Assembly: GCF_001665395.1 (NCBI RefSeq)
Contig: NZ_LZSG01000015.1
Location: forward strand, 23,866 to 87,865
Reading direction: 5' to 3'
Length of the DNA: 64,000 bases
Origin: Mycobacterium sp. 1164966.3
Lineage (GTDB): Bacteria > Actinomycetota > Actinomycetes > Mycobacteriales > Mycobacteriaceae
The notes beneath the pieces are model-generated. The model saw only the letters and a program-made list of their open reading frames with translations. It did not search any database and was not told the origin of the DNA. Positions 1 through 8,989 of the stretch are shown one piece after another (positions within the stretch are counted from its first letter, which is position 1; each line of letters opens with the position of its first letter). A program made the position numbers and the translations under genes.

Positions 1-2
1 GC

Positions 3-662
3 ATGTCGACCTGGTACACCGTGATGGCGGTGACCGACCCGGACCGCGGCGCCAACGGCATCTCGGCGTTCATGGTGCACAAAGACGACGAGGGATTCAG
101 CATCGGCCCGAAGGAAAAGAAACTCGGCATCAAGGGCTCGCCGACCACCGAGCTGTACTTCGAGAACTGCCGCGTCCCCGGCGACCGGATCATCGGCGAG
201 CCGGGCACCGGTTTCAAGACCGCGCTGCAGACTCTCGACCACACCCGCCCCACCGTGGGTGCGCAGGCCGTGGGCCTGGCCCAGGGTGCGCTGGACGCCA
301 CCGTTGCCTATACCAGTGAGCGCAAGCAGTTCGGCAAGTCGATCTCGGAGTTCCAGGGCGTGCAGTTCGAGCTGGCCGACATGGCCATGAAGGTGGAAGC
401 CGCCCGCTTGATGGTCTACACCGCCGCTGCCCGCGCCGAACGCGGCGAGCCCAATCTCGGATTCATCTCCGCGGCGGCCAAGTGCTTCGCCTCCGACACC
501 GCCATGGACGTCACGGAGTCGGCCGTACAGCTGTTCGGCGGCGCCGGCTACACCACCGACTTCCCGGTCGAGCGGATGATGCGCGACGCCAAGATCACTC
601 AGATCTACGAGGGCACCAACCAGATTCAGCGGGTGGTGATGTCGCGCGCCTTGCTGCGCTGA
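3..662 (+). CDS. fadE25: Acyl-CoA dehydrogenase FadE25, C-terminal part (5' end outside window)
   Basis: FAD-dependent acyl-CoA dehydrogenase, catalysing alpha,beta-dehydrogenation of an acyl-CoA in the cytosol. About 220 residues of a family usually near 390 are present, so the N-terminal domain lies upstream and the first ATG seen here is internal. Visible are the beta-domain motif [16 protein letters not shown] segment near residues 48-60, the C-terminal helical domain with [13 protein letters not shown] and the [14 protein letters not shown] signature, and [11 protein letters not shown], whose Glu is the usual catalytic base. The ending [10 protein letters not shown] matches my memory of mycobacterial FadE25. 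It is followed by palindromic repeats rather than a co-directional partner. Confidence 0.93.
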   Translation: MSTWYTVMAVTDPDRGANGISAFMVHKDDEGFSIGPKEKKLGIKGSPTTELYFENCRVPGDRIIGEPGTGFKTALQTLDHTRPTVGAQAVGLAQGALDATVAYTSERKQFGKSISEFQGVQFELADMAMKVEAARLMVYTAAARAERGEPNLGFISAAAKCFASDTAMDVTESAVQLFGGAGYTTDFPVERMMRDAKITQIYEGTNQIQRVVMSRALLR

Positions 663-958
663 TTCGCGTCGCGCTGCGGTCGGCACCGGCCGTGCAGCCA
701 GCCGCACGTTCGAGGTCGTGTGTGCGGCCGGCCGCACGTTCGGCTGGGGAAAGCCCCGACACTCTGGGGGAGGGCGAGAAAAGCCCGGCGTCACCGCATA
801 CCATCCACTGAGGCTTTAGGACCAAGGCCGCGTAATTGGCAACCACCAGTCGGGCTGGCGAGACACGTCGAGGGTTAGTCAAGGGTCATAGGTACCGGCC
901 TTTCGGCATACCCGCTGGCGTCCAACCTGTGTCCGAGAGGGTATGAGGTGAAGCACCC
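663..958. other. Intergenic region with palindromic repeats
   Basis: This 296-base gap between fadE25 and the phosphatase gene holds two copies of a hairpin repeat (see separate entry) and a GGGGAAAGCCCC-like inverted segment near 747-758. No gene is supported: short open frames here have no ribosome site or recognisable product. The end of the gap carries GAGGTG at 945-950, the likely ribosome site of the next gene. Confidence 0.6.
692..742. repeat. Tandem palindromic hairpin repeat (copies 1 and 2)
   Basis: Two adjacent copies of a unit resembling GTGCGGCCGGCCGCAC followed by GTTCG. The second copy contains a perfect 16-base palindrome at 722-737; the first (692-713) has one mismatch. Two more copies lie after sahH at 37807-37858. 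Their place just behind stop codons suggests transcript ends or a dispersed mycobacterial repeat. Confidence 0.75.
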
Positions 959-2191
959 GTGCGCGGCCGGGACTTGATGCACTCGCGAGCTCCAGTGCCC
1001 CAGGTGGCCAACTGGCAGTCGCTCTCGTTGTTGTTGGTCGAGGACGATCGGGCCGACGCAGTGCTCGTGGAAGAGCTGATCGCCGACACGGTCGCCGATA
1101 TCCGCGTGGTGTGGGCCGAGTCGATGGCACACGCCGAGCGCGAACTCGCCGCCGCCCGGCCCGACTGCGTCCTCCTGGACCTGCATTTGCCGGATGCCCA
1201 TGGCATCGAGGCGCTGGACCGCATCGCCAAGCACGACGACACCGTCCCCATCGTCGTGCTGACGGGACTGAACGACGAATACTTCGGCGCTTCCGCGGTA
1301 GCCGCCGGTGCGCAGGATTACTTGGTCAAGGGCCGTGTCGAGCCCGATGCTCTGCGGCGTGCGTTGCTCTATGCGATCGAACGCAAGAGAGCCGAGCTGA
1401 TCGCGGCCGACCTGCGCGCGAGCCAACTCCGGGCCCGCGAGAACGCGTTGCTGGAACGCGGCCTGCTGCCTTCCCCACTGCTGCACGAGAACTCGGGCGT
1501 CGAGATCGTCACCAGGTACCGGCCAAGCCGCGAGGACGCGTTGCTGTGCGGGGACTTCTACGACGTTGTGCAGACACCGGACCGGACGGTCCACGTCGTG
1601 ATCGGTGACGTCGCGGGCCACGGACCCAACGAGGCCGCCCTGGGCGCGGCGCTGCGGATCGCCTGGCGTGCGCTCACGCTGGCCGGTGTGCACGGCGCTG
1701 AGCTGATGGCACAGCTGGAGCGGGTGCTGCATGCCGAGCGGGCGGGCAGGGGAATTTTCGTGACGGTGCTCAACCTGGATATTCCGGGAGGTACCGAAGG
1801 AGTAGACGATCAACCGATCGCTGCCATCCGCGCCGGCCACCCAGGGATGTTGGTGCACGGCGCGGGCACCCCTGGCACCGTCGAATGGATCGTGCCGCCG
1901 GGTGGTCGGGCGCTGGGTCTCCGTGCCGACGACTGGCCGCAGCATGAGCTGGTGTTGCCCGCAGGCCACGGGCTGGTCCTGCTCACCGACGGACTCTTCG
2001 AGGGCTACTCGGGACGGGGCACCGAACGGCTCGGCGAAGACGGCCTGCTTGCGCTGGCCCGAACGCATGCGAACTTGCCGGGACCGGCATTCGTCGACGC
2101 GCTGATCGACGGCGCACAGCAGCTGGCGCAGCCGCTCGGCGGGCTCACCGACGACATAGCCGTGGTGCGGGTGGAGCGGACCGCCGAGTGA
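959..2191 (+). CDS. Response regulator with PP2C/SpoIIE serine phosphatase output
   Basis: A receiver domain (about residues 22-140) has the acidic pair in LLLVEDD, phospho-acceptor Asp74 in VLLDLHLPD and the conserved Lys of YLVKG. It is followed by a short coiled linker and an RsbU/SpoIIE-type PP2C phosphatase domain (about 165-408) with CGDFYD, GDVAGHG, LLTDGLFE and GLTDDIAV, which carry the metal-binding Asp residues. Such proteins usually dephosphorylate an anti-sigma-factor antagonist; that target is inferred. The GTG start at 959 is favoured by GAGGTG eight bases upstream; an ATG at 977 is the alternative. The gene overlaps the following kinase by GTGA, implying translational coupling. 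Confidence 0.9.
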   Translation: MRGRDLMHSRAPVPQVANWQSLSLLLVEDDRADAVLVEELIADTVADIRVVWAESMAHAERELAAARPDCVLLDLHLPDAHGIEALDRIAKHDDTVPIVVLTGLNDEYFGASAVAAGAQDYLVKGRVEPDALRRALLYAIERKRAELIAADLRASQLRARENALLERGLLPSPLLHENSGVEIVTRYRPSREDALLCGDFYDVVQTPDRTVHVVIGDVAGHGPNEAALGAALRIAWRALTLAGVHGAELMAQLERVLHAERAGRGIFVTVLNLDIPGGTEGVDDQPIAAIRAGHPGMLVHGAGTPGTVEWIVPPGGRALGLRADDWPQHELVLPAGHGLVLLTDGLFEGYSGRGTERLGEDGLLALARTHANLPGPAFVDALIDGAQQLAQPLGGLTDDIAVVRVERTAE

Positions 2192-3825
2192 GCCTCAAGT
2201 TCAACCTGCGGGAGCTGCAGCTCACCGTGCGCGAATGGCAGTTCCTGGTGTTGTTCAGCATGGGTGTGCTGGTGCTCGCGGGTGCGGCGGTGGGGACGGT
2301 GTTGTTGCATCGCGCCGACGACGTGTCGCACGGGCTGACCGACGGCATCTCGCCGGCGCGGATAGCAGCGGGCCAGCTGCAGTCGGCATTGCGCGACCAG
2401 GAAACCGGCACCCGTGGTTATCTGATCTCCGCCGATCGGCAGTTCCTCACCCCCTACTACGACGGACAGCAAGCCGAACAGGTTGCGGCCCAAGCCATTC
2501 GGCAACGACTGGCTGGGCGCGCCGAGCTGCTCGCCGACCTGGATGCGATCGAGGGGGCCGCGCGCGAGTGGCGCAAAGACTACGCCGAGCCCGTCATCGC
2601 CGCCGTGACGCCCGCGGCACCCAATGTGGTGAGCCGGGCGACAGCGGAGCTCGGCAAGGCACAATTTGACCGTCTGCGACAGCTTTTCGATACGCAGAAC
2701 ACGCATCTGGCCGACGCGCAGCAGCAGGCCGTCGGCCAGGCCCGCAAGATCGCCGACTGGCGTGACAGCGTGTTGGGCGCCATGGTGCTGCTGTTCTGCC
2801 TCACCGCCACCCTGTTGGGCGTGTTGACCCGGCGCGCGGTCACGCTGCCGTTGGCTGCCCTGGCTTCGGCCTGCCGACGGATCACCGAGGGCAACTTCGG
2901 TGAGCGCATCTCGCCGCCGCCGCGGCCGAAAGACATCCGGGATATGGCGATCGACGTCGAGAACATGAGACAGCGCATCGTCGAAGCCCTAGAGGTATCA
3001 CGTTCGGCGACAGCGCAATTGGACGAGCAGACGGCAGAATTGCGGCGTTCGAACGCTGAGCTCGAACAGTTCGCCTATGTGGCGTCGCACGATCTGCAGG
3101 AACCGCTGCGGAAGGTCACCTCGTTCTGTCAGCTGCTGGAGAAGCGCTACGGCGACAAGCTCGACGACCGCGCCTCGGAATACATCGGCTACGCGGTCGA
3201 CGGCGCCAAACGCATGCAGGTGCTCATCAACGACCTACTCAGCTTCTCGCGGGTCGGCCGGCTAGGGACGATGAGCGCGCAGGTGGACCTCGACGACGCG
3301 CTGGATGCCGCGCTGGCCAATCTGGCCACCGCGATAGAGGAATCCGACGCGCAGATCGTGCGGCCCGAGCATGGGCTGCCGCAGATCACCGGAGACCCGA
3401 TGCTGCTGACGATGTTGTGGCAGAACCTGATTGGCAACGCAGTCAAGTTCCGCCGGGAAGATCGTTCGCCCCACGTCGTCATCGAGTGCCGACAGCGCAC
3501 CGACGACATCGTGGTCACCGTCACCGACAACGGTATCGGCATCGCACCGGAGTTCACCGACAAGGTCTTTTTGATCTTCCAGCGCCTGCACGGCCGCGAC
3601 GTGTACGGCGGAACCGGTTTGGGCCTGGCGCTGTGCAAGAAGATCGTCGAGCACCACGGCGGCACCATCGGCATCGACACGTCGTACACCGACGGGACGC
3701 GGTTCGAGTTCACGTTGTGCACCGCAGAGTCCGGTGCCGAGCCGGACGCCGAGCCGTCGGTGGCCGGCACGGACGCACTACACTCCGCCGTCTCGGCGGG
3801 CCATGGGGAAGGAGCACCAGAATGA
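2188..3825 (+). CDS. CHASE3-HAMP sensor histidine kinase
   Basis: Membrane sensor kinase of 545 residues. TM1 is at about 17-41. A CHASE3 extracytoplasmic domain follows (about 45-190) with the typical [15 protein letters not shown] segment, then TM2 at about 195-215 and HAMP to about 265. The HisKA box has phospho-acceptor His301 in [10 protein letters not shown]. The ATPase domain shows the N box (NLIGNAVKF), DNGIGI and [17 protein letters not shown]3 ligands are generally unknown. Its start overlaps the upstream phosphatase by 4 bases and its stop overlaps the next receiver gene by ATGA, so the three form one operon. I infer that this kinase phosphorylates one or both receivers. Confidence 0.92.
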   Translation: MSLKFNLRELQLTVREWQFLVLFSMGVLVLAGAAVGTVLLHRADDVSHGLTDGISPARIAAGQLQSALRDQETGTRGYLISADRQFLTPYYDGQQAEQVAAQAIRQRLAGRAELLADLDAIEGAAREWRKDYAEPVIAAVTPAAPNVVSRATAELGKAQFDRLRQLFDTQNTHLADAQQQAVGQARKIADWRDSVLGAMVLLFCLTATLLGVLTRRAVTLPLAALASACRRITEGNFGERISPPPRPKDIRDMAIDVENMRQRIVEALEVSRSATAQLDEQTAELRRSNAELEQFAYVASHDLQEPLRKVTSFCQLLEKRYGDKLDDRASEYIGYAVDGAKRMQVLINDLLSFSRVGRLGTMSAQVDLDDALDAALANLATAIEESDAQIVRPEHGLPQITGDPMLLTMLWQNLIGNAVKFRREDRSPHVVIECRQRTDDIVVTVTDNGIGIAPEFTDKVFLIFQRLHGRDVYGGTGLGLALCKKIVEHHGGTIGIDTSYTDGTRFEFTLCTAESGAEPDAEPSVAGTDALHSAVSAGHGEGAPE

Positions 3826-4262
3826 ATCCGGACGGCAGACCAATCGAAATTCTGCTCGTCGAAGACGACCCGGGCGACGAGCTCATCACCCGGGAAGCGT
3901 TCGAGCACAACAAGCTCAGCAATCGTCTGCACGTCGCGCATGACGGCGAGGAGGGGCTGAACTACCTTTACCGGCGCGGCGAATATCAGGACGCGCCGCG
4001 ACCCGACCTCATCCTGCTCGACTTGAACCTGCCGAAATACGACGGCCGGCAACTGCTCGAGAAGATCAAGTCCGACCCGGACCTGTCGCGCATCCCGGTG
4101 GTCGTGCTCACCACCTCCTCGGCCGAAGAGGACATTCTGCGGAGCTACCAACTGCACGCCAACGCCTACGTCACCAAGCCGGTCGACCTCGACCAGTTCA
4201 TCAGCGCCGTGCGGCAAATCGACGAGTTCTTCCTTCAGGTCGTGCGGCTGCCGCAAAGCTGA
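3822..4262 (+). CDS. Single-domain response regulator, Rcp1-like
   Basis: A 146-residue stand-alone receiver of the Rcp1 type usually found beside CHASE3 or phytochrome kinases. It shows [11 protein letters not shown] at the N-terminus, phospho-acceptor Asp67 in LILLDLNLP, the Thr/Ser of VVLTTSS and the Lys in YVTKPVD. There is no output domain, so it probably relays phosphate or acts through protein contacts. The ATG at 3822 overlaps the kinase stop codon (ATGA) and follows GGGGAAGGAGC, fixing the start. The stop codon lies one base from the stop of the convergent SulP gene, leaving no room for a conventional terminator. Confidence 0.9.
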   Translation: MNPDGRPIEILLVEDDPGDELITREAFEHNKLSNRLHVAHDGEEGLNYLYRRGEYQDAPRPDLILLDLNLPKYDGRQLLEKIKSDPDLSRIPVVVLTTSSAEEDILRSYQLHANAYVTKPVDLDQFISAVRQIDEFFLQVVRLPQS

Positions 4263-4263
4263 G

Positions 4264-6543
4264 CTAGGTCAAGGCGGCAGGCTCGACGGGCCGCACGAGG
4301 CCCTGCTGATTCACCTCGTAGACGCGCGCCGTCGAGATGTCGAAGAACATGCCATAGACCTTCAACGTGCCGGCGGCCCTGGCGTCGGCCAAGATCGGGT
4401 TGTGGGCCAGCTTTTCCATCTGCACGGTTACGTTCACGATGGCCAGCTGGTCGGCCTCGCGCAGGCCGTCGGATTCCGCCCTCACACGCGCCGGATGACC
4501 GTCCCGGAACGCGTCGAGACTGTCACGACCGTGTTCGAGCCACTGACCGACCGCAGTGTGGTCAACGGTGCCACTAAGCCCGGAATGCAGGACCTCCATC
4601 GCCCGGCACGACGAATGTCCGCACACCACAACGGAAGTCACACCGAACTGGTTGAACGCGATGTCGAGCACGGCATCGACCGATCGGTCGTTGGCATCGG
4701 TGGGTACCAGGTTGCCGACGTTGCGGACGATATACAGGTCCCCGGGCCCACTGGCGGTGATGATGTCGGGCAAGACTCGCGAGTCGGCGCAGGTGAGGAA
4801 CACCGCACTCGGTGTCGCTGCTTCGGTCAGTTCGGCAAGTCGCGGGTATAGCTCTCCGCGACCGTTGCGGTGGTAGGCGTCGACGCCGTCGAGAATCGAC
4901 TGGCCCTCGGCCCCGTGGTCGCCGTGGTGTCCGTTGCGCGAAACGGCCTCGGCCGGCGGGCGGCGGTAATGCCGCTTGGGCCGGCTGGTGTGTGCGTGGT
5001 GCAGCGTCGCCGGTGACGTCTCGACGATGACGACGGCCCCGCCCGTCGCCTCGTGCGCCAAACGCCAATCGGAAATGGCCTCGGAGACCGCCTCGTCGAT
5101 GTAGTCGGCGTTGAGCGTGAGCCGCACATGAGACCCCGGCGGCACCGTGGACAGCACCGTGGTGAGGCGAGGCAGCAGCAGGAAGCTGAGGGTGCCGTCG
5201 ATGTCGATCCGCCAGTTCTTGGACTCCTTGTCGCCGTACGGCCGGGCCTCGATGGGCGCCCGTACCAACCGCGTCAACAGCATGAAGATCGCGACGCCGA
5301 GTCCAATCGCCACACCCTCGAGCAGGTTCAGGAATATCACGCACCCGATGGTGATGGCGTAGACGGCGAAATTGCCTGTGCGCCAAGCGAGTTTGATGTG
5401 AGCAAGCTTGACCAGCTGGATGCCGATGACGATCAGCAGGCCGGCCAGCGCTGCCTTGGGTATGAGTTCCACCAGATCGGTCAGCAGCGACGCGAACAGC
5501 AGGATCCAGATGCCGTGCAGTATCGCCGACGCCCGGCTGCGAGCACCGGCGGCGACGTTGGTGGAGCTGCGGACGATGACCCCGGTGATCGGCAAGCCAC
5601 CGAGCAACCCCGACACCATGTTGGCGCTGCCCTGCCCGATCATCTCCCGGTTGAAGTTCGCGCGCGGGCCGTTGTGCAGCTTGTCGACGGCGACCGCCGA
5701 CAGCAGCGATTCGACGCTGGCGATCAGGGCAACCGTGACAACACCCAACGCGACGGCACCGATCTCGTGGATCCATGGCACTCCGCCGGGGGTGGTGGGG
5801 GGTAGCTGCGGCAAGCCGATGGCGTGGAAGAAGTTGCCGGAAAGGTTGATTCGGTCCACACCTTCCAGCCCGGCCGCCTCGGCGACCACGGTGGCGGCGA
5901 CGATGGCCACCAGGGCGCCGGGAATGAAGCGGACCTTGGCGGGCAGCTTGGGCCACAGCAGCAGGATGGCGATGACGATTCCGCCGACAATCACTTCGTG
6001 CAGCTCGTGGTGCAGGATGCCGCTGGGCAGTGCCTCGATGTTCTTCCATGCCGAGCTGCGTGACGAGCCGCCCATCAGGACATGGACCTGCTGCAAAACG
6101 ATGGTGACGCCGATGCCGGCCAGCATGGCGTGCACCACGACCGGAGCAACGCCGAGTGCGGCGCGAGCCACCTTCACCACGCCGAACAGGATCTGGATCG
6201 CGCCGGCGCACATGGTGATGATGCACGTCATCTGCCAGCCGAAGTCGCTGATCAGACCGGCGACCACCACAGTCAGGCCGGCGGCCGGGCCACTGACCTG
6301 CAGCAGCGAGCCGCCGATGGAACCCGCGACGATGCCGCCGACCACCGCCGCGATCAGACCCGCCATCAGCGGCGCCCCGGAGGCGATGGCGATCCCCAGC
6401 GAAAGGGGCAGCGCCACAAGGAAGACGACGATCGACGACGGTATGTCGTGCCGCAGGTTGGGCAGGAAGGCGCCGGACTTGAGCGCACCTACAAACCGGT
6501 TGGTATCGGTTTTCCCGGGTTGACTCTGGACGTCGGTCGTCAT
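4264..6543 (-). CDS. SulP-family anion transporter fused to beta-carbonic anhydrase
   Basis: Homologue of Rv3273. The N-terminal ~430 residues form a SulP transporter with many membrane helices, opening with the helix PSSIVVFLVALPLSLGIAIA. A STAS-like segment follows (about 450-530). The C-terminal ~200 residues are a beta-class carbonic anhydrase with the Cys-Asp-x-Arg motif TCADSR and the zinc pair in CGHSSC. The fusion implies transport of bicarbonate coupled to CO2/HCO3- interconversion; substrate is inferred. The ATG at 6543 has GAGGAG upstream. The 200-base leader contains a strong inverted repeat, suggesting regulation. Confidence 0.93.
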   Translation of the reverse strand: MTTDVQSQPGKTDTNRFVGALKSGAFLPNLRHDIPSSIVVFLVALPLSLGIAIASGAPLMAGLIAAVVGGIVAGSIGGSLLQVSGPAAGLTVVVAGLISDFGWQMTCIITMCAGAIQILFGVVKVARAALGVAPVVVHAMLAGIGVTIVLQQVHVLMGGSSRSSAWKNIEALPSGILHHELHEVIVGGIVIAILLLWPKLPAKVRFIPGALVAIVAATVVAEAAGLEGVDRINLSGNFFHAIGLPQLPPTTPGGVPWIHEIGAVALGVVTVALIASVESLLSAVAVDKLHNGPRANFNREMIGQGSANMVSGLLGGLPITGVIVRSSTNVAAGARSRASAILHGIWILLFASLLTDLVELIPKAALAGLLIVIGIQLVKLAHIKLAWRTGNFAVYAITIGCVIFLNLLEGVAIGLGVAIFMLLTRLVRAPIEARPYGDKESKNWRIDIDGTLSFLLLPRLTTVLSTVPPGSHVRLTLNADYIDEAVSEAISDWRLAHEATGGAVVIVETSPATLHHAHTSRPKRHYRRPPAEAVSRNGHHGDHGAEGQSILDGVDAYHRNGRGELYPRLAELTEAATPSAVFLTCADSRVLPDIITASGPGDLYIVRNVGNLVPTDANDRSVDAVLDIAFNQFGVTSVVVCGHSSCRAMEVLHSGLSGTVDHTAVGQWLEHGRDSLDAFRDGHPARVRAESDGLREADQLAIVNVTVQMEKLAHNPILADARAAGTLKVYGMFFDISTARVYEVNQQGLVRPVEPAALT

Positions 6544-6626
6544 TGTTTGACTCCTCGAACCGGTCAGTCAGGTGGCCGGCTGCAGTCAAGAGCGCTCGCC
6601 AATAGACGTGAATCGGCCAAATTTGT

Positions 6627-6646
6627 GGGCAGCAAATATGCTGCCC
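6627..6646. promoter_or_regulatory. Inverted repeat in the leader of the SulP-carbonic anhydrase gene
   Basis: A perfect 7-bp inverted repeat GGGCAGC-N6-GCTGCCC lies 84-103 bases upstream of the ATG at 6543 in an AT-richer stretch. It could be an operator or an RNA hairpin. A tandem 9-mer AATTCAAAG occurs twice at 6718-6735 further upstream. Confidence 0.45.
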
Positions 6647-6750
6647 CCTAAAGCATTCTGTAGAAATCCTCGTCGACGACTTTGCAAATGCGGTGAATCA
6701 GAAGCGGATTCATCGGCAATTCAAAGAATTCAAAGAATGCACATTTGCCG

Positions 6751-7947
6751 TTAACGTCCGTCCTTAGCGAGAAATGTGTCGTTGTGCTCGCCGAGCGTCG
6801 GCGGGGGATGGGCTGCCACGGCGCTGAAGCTGGAGTAGCGCGCCGGCGTGCGGATCACCGTGATCGCTCTGTCCCCGTTGCCGACTTGCAGGGCGAGGTC
6901 GTTCTCGGCGAACAGCGGGGTATCGACAACCTGCTTCCAGGTGTAGGGCAGGCAGGCCATGAGTCCGCCTTCGTGGAGCAGCTCGACCCATTCGGCAGCG
7001 GTCTTGGCGGCCAGGGCGGTCTCGAGTTCCTCGGTCAACTCGGGGTAGTTGAGGGCCCGGGCGCGCTGGTCGATGAATCGCTCGTCTTCGAGCAGGTCAG
7101 GCCGGCCGATGATCTCGCACAGCTTCGCCCAGTGCTTGGGCACATATGCGGACAGCACGAGGTAGCCGTCGGCGGCCCGGTAGGCGTCGGACGGCTGGGT
7201 GGCGAATCCGACGCCCTTGCGTCGCTTGGTTTTCGCGGGGTGGTCCGGCTTCGGAGTGTCTGCCGGGCGGTTCAGGTGGATGGTCAGCTGGTTGGCCTGC
7301 AGCCCTACCGCCACGTCGTACATCGCGACCCGGACGGTGTCGCCCACCCCGTGACGCTCCCGGTTGAGCAGCGCGGCCAGCACCGCCTGGGCCAGGACGT
7401 GGCCGCTGGCGTTGTCGACGAGCTGGAAGGGGATGATCTGCGGCTTGCCGTCCGGCGTGGGCATCCCCGTGGTCATGCCGGACTCGGCGGCGACCATCAG
7501 GTCGACGCCCGGCCTGCTGCTGTGCGGACCGTTGCCGCCGAAGGCCGACAGCCGGGCGTAGATCAGCTTGGGATTGCGTGACCGCAGGTCGTCGGGACCC
7601 AGGCCCATCTTCTCCATGACCCCGGGGCGAAACCCTTCCAGCACCACGTCAGCGGTGTCGGCCAGCCGCAGCACCTGCTGCTTGGCGTGCTCGTCGGTCA
7701 GGTCCAGCGTCACCGACTTCTTGCCCCGGTTGTTGGGCAGGAAGTACGTGGCCAGCGGCGGGCGCCCGGGCAGGACGGCGGTGATGTGGCGTGCCGCCTC
7801 GCCGCCGGGCGCCTCGATCTTGACGACTTCGGCCCCCAGGTCGGCCAGCACCTGCCCGGCCAGCGGTCCGGCGACGTTCTGGGTGAAATCCAGAACCCGA
7901 AACCCGTCAAGCGGCTTGGCGGGGCTGCTGTTTGGCGAGTTGGTCAC
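6751..7947 (-). CDS. Family III CoA-transferase (CaiB/BaiF type)
   Basis: Homologue of Rv3272. A 398-residue cytosolic CoA-transferase moving CoA between acyl donors and acceptors through an aspartyl-CoA thioester. The N-terminal Rossmann segment GFRVLDFTQNVAGPLAGQ and ADLGAEVVKIEAPGGE are typical, and Asp149 in RPGVDLM aligns with the catalytic Asp of formyl-CoA transferase. Length is normal for the family. Substrate cannot be told from sequence. The start overlaps the stop of the upstream methyltransferase by ATGA (7944-7947), so the two are probably translated together. Confidence 0.92.
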   Translation of the reverse strand: MTNSPNSSPAKPLDGFRVLDFTQNVAGPLAGQVLADLGAEVVKIEAPGGEAARHITAVLPGRPPLATYFLPNNRGKKSVTLDLTDEHAKQQVLRLADTADVVLEGFRPGVMEKMGLGPDDLRSRNPKLIYARLSAFGGNGPHSSRPGVDLMVAAESGMTTGMPTPDGKPQIIPFQLVDNASGHVLAQAVLAALLNRERHGVGDTVRVAMYDVAVGLQANQLTIHLNRPADTPKPDHPAKTKRRKGVGFATQPSDAYRAADGYLVLSAYVPKHWAKLCEIIGRPDLLEDERFIDQRARALNYPELTEELETALAAKTAAEWVELLHEGGLMACLPYTWKQVVDTPLFAENDLALQVGNGDRAITVIRTPARYSSFSAVAAHPPPTLGEHNDTFLAKDGR

Positions 7948-8897
7948 CGGCCGGCCTTTCCCTTGTGCAGTACCGCGGTGCAGTAGTAGTTACGGACGAA
8001 CGGCGCATCGGGCTCAGCCCCGGCGGGGTGCACCGGTAATCCGTTGTCGGCCAACAGTTTGTTGAGCGAGGTTCGCTCCGTTTCCCAACCACGGCCGTCC
8101 AGGTAGTCGGCGACGTCGTTGCGATCGCCGGGGAAGCCGAGGTTCTCCATCACGACGTCTAGACCGTGTTCGCGCCACCGCTGACCGGCGGCATTCAACG
8201 CCGCCAGATTGGCACCGGAATTGATGAAGATCTCGGCCACCAGCCGACTGCCGTCGGCACTGAGCGCGGTGACGTTGTCCAGCAACCGGTCCTGGGCATC
8301 CGGCGGCAAAAAGCCCAGTAGGCCCTCGGCGGCCCAGGCGGCGGGCCGCTCGGCGTCGAAGCCGGCCCGGCACAGTGCCGACGGCCAGTCGTGCCGCAGG
8401 TCGATGGGGACGGCACGGATGTCCGCTGTTGGCTCGGCGCCCAGGCCCGCAATGGTCGCAGCCTTGAACTCGATGACTTGGGGCTGATCGATCTCGAACA
8501 CCGTCGTGCCGGTCGGCCATTTCAGCCGGTGTCCGCGCGCGTCCAGGCCGGAGGCCAAGATGACCACCTGGCGGATCCCCGACGAGGTCGCTTTGGCGAA
8601 GAACGCGTCGATGTAGCGGGTGCGCGCGGCGAGCAGGTCGGTCATGCGTTGCATGCCCCACGGCGCACCGGGAACGTCGACCACAGCGGAGTCGAGTTCC
8701 CCGCGGGCCCACCGGCTGAAGAAGTCGACGCCGACCGCGCGCACCAGCGGCTCGGCGAACGGGTCGTCGATCAATCCCGCCCTGGTGGCGCGGGCGCGTC
8801 CGGCCGCCACCATGGTGGCGGTGGCTCCCACGCTGGTCGCGAGGTCCCAGGTGTCGTTGTCGGTGCGTGCCATCGGCGTCGTTTCTCCATCCGTCAC
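7944..8897 (-). CDS. Putative SAM-dependent methyltransferase (TIGR00027/LCM family)
   Basis: Member of the mycobacterial paralogous family with leucine carboxyl methyltransferase fold. Diagnostic stretches are TDNDTWDLATSVGATATMVA near the N-terminus, QVVILASGLDARG (SAM-binding), VFEIDQPQVIEFK and AAEGLLGFLPP. Substrates of this family are mostly unknown. The family usually begins MARTDNDTW, which is Met9 here; the upstream ATG at 8897 may or may not be used. It is coupled by a 4-base overlap to the CoA-transferase. I do not remember a copy at this position in M. tuberculosis, so it may be a lineage-specific insertion. Confidence 0.88.
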   Translation of the reverse strand: MTDGETTPMARTDNDTWDLATSVGATATMVAAGRARATRAGLIDDPFAEPLVRAVGVDFFSRWARGELDSAVVDVPGAPWGMQRMTDLLAARTRYIDAFFAKATSSGIRQVVILASGLDARGHRLKWPTGTTVFEIDQPQVIEFKAATIAGLGAEPTADIRAVPIDLRHDWPSALCRAGFDAERPAAWAAEGLLGFLPPDAQDRLLDNVTALSADGSRLVAEIFINSGANLAALNAAGQRWREHGLDVVMENLGFPGDRNDVADYLDGRGWETERTSLNKLLADNGLPVHPAGAEPDAPFVRNYYCTAVLHKGKAGR

Positions 8898-8989
8898 GTC
8901 GTACTGGTTAGACAGATTAACGACACGCCCGCCGCCGACGCTCGCCAGCTTTACAGCGACCCGCCCAGCCTTGCCTTTAGCATCGTGAG

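Noticed and set aside
939..944. GGGTAT as a sigma-F-type -10 element ahead of the PP2C regulator
   Set aside because: No matching GTTT element at the right distance upstream; the hexamer alone is not evidence.
875..2068. 397-codon frame antisense to the receiver-PP2C gene
   Set aside because: Composition is that of a GC-rich shadow frame; the sense strand carries clear receiver and phosphatase motifs.
4574..6589. 671-codon frame on the same strand as the SulP-carbonic anhydrase gene but in another phase
   Set aside because: Arg/His/Gly-rich shadow translation with no family resemblance; the SulP reading explains all conservation.
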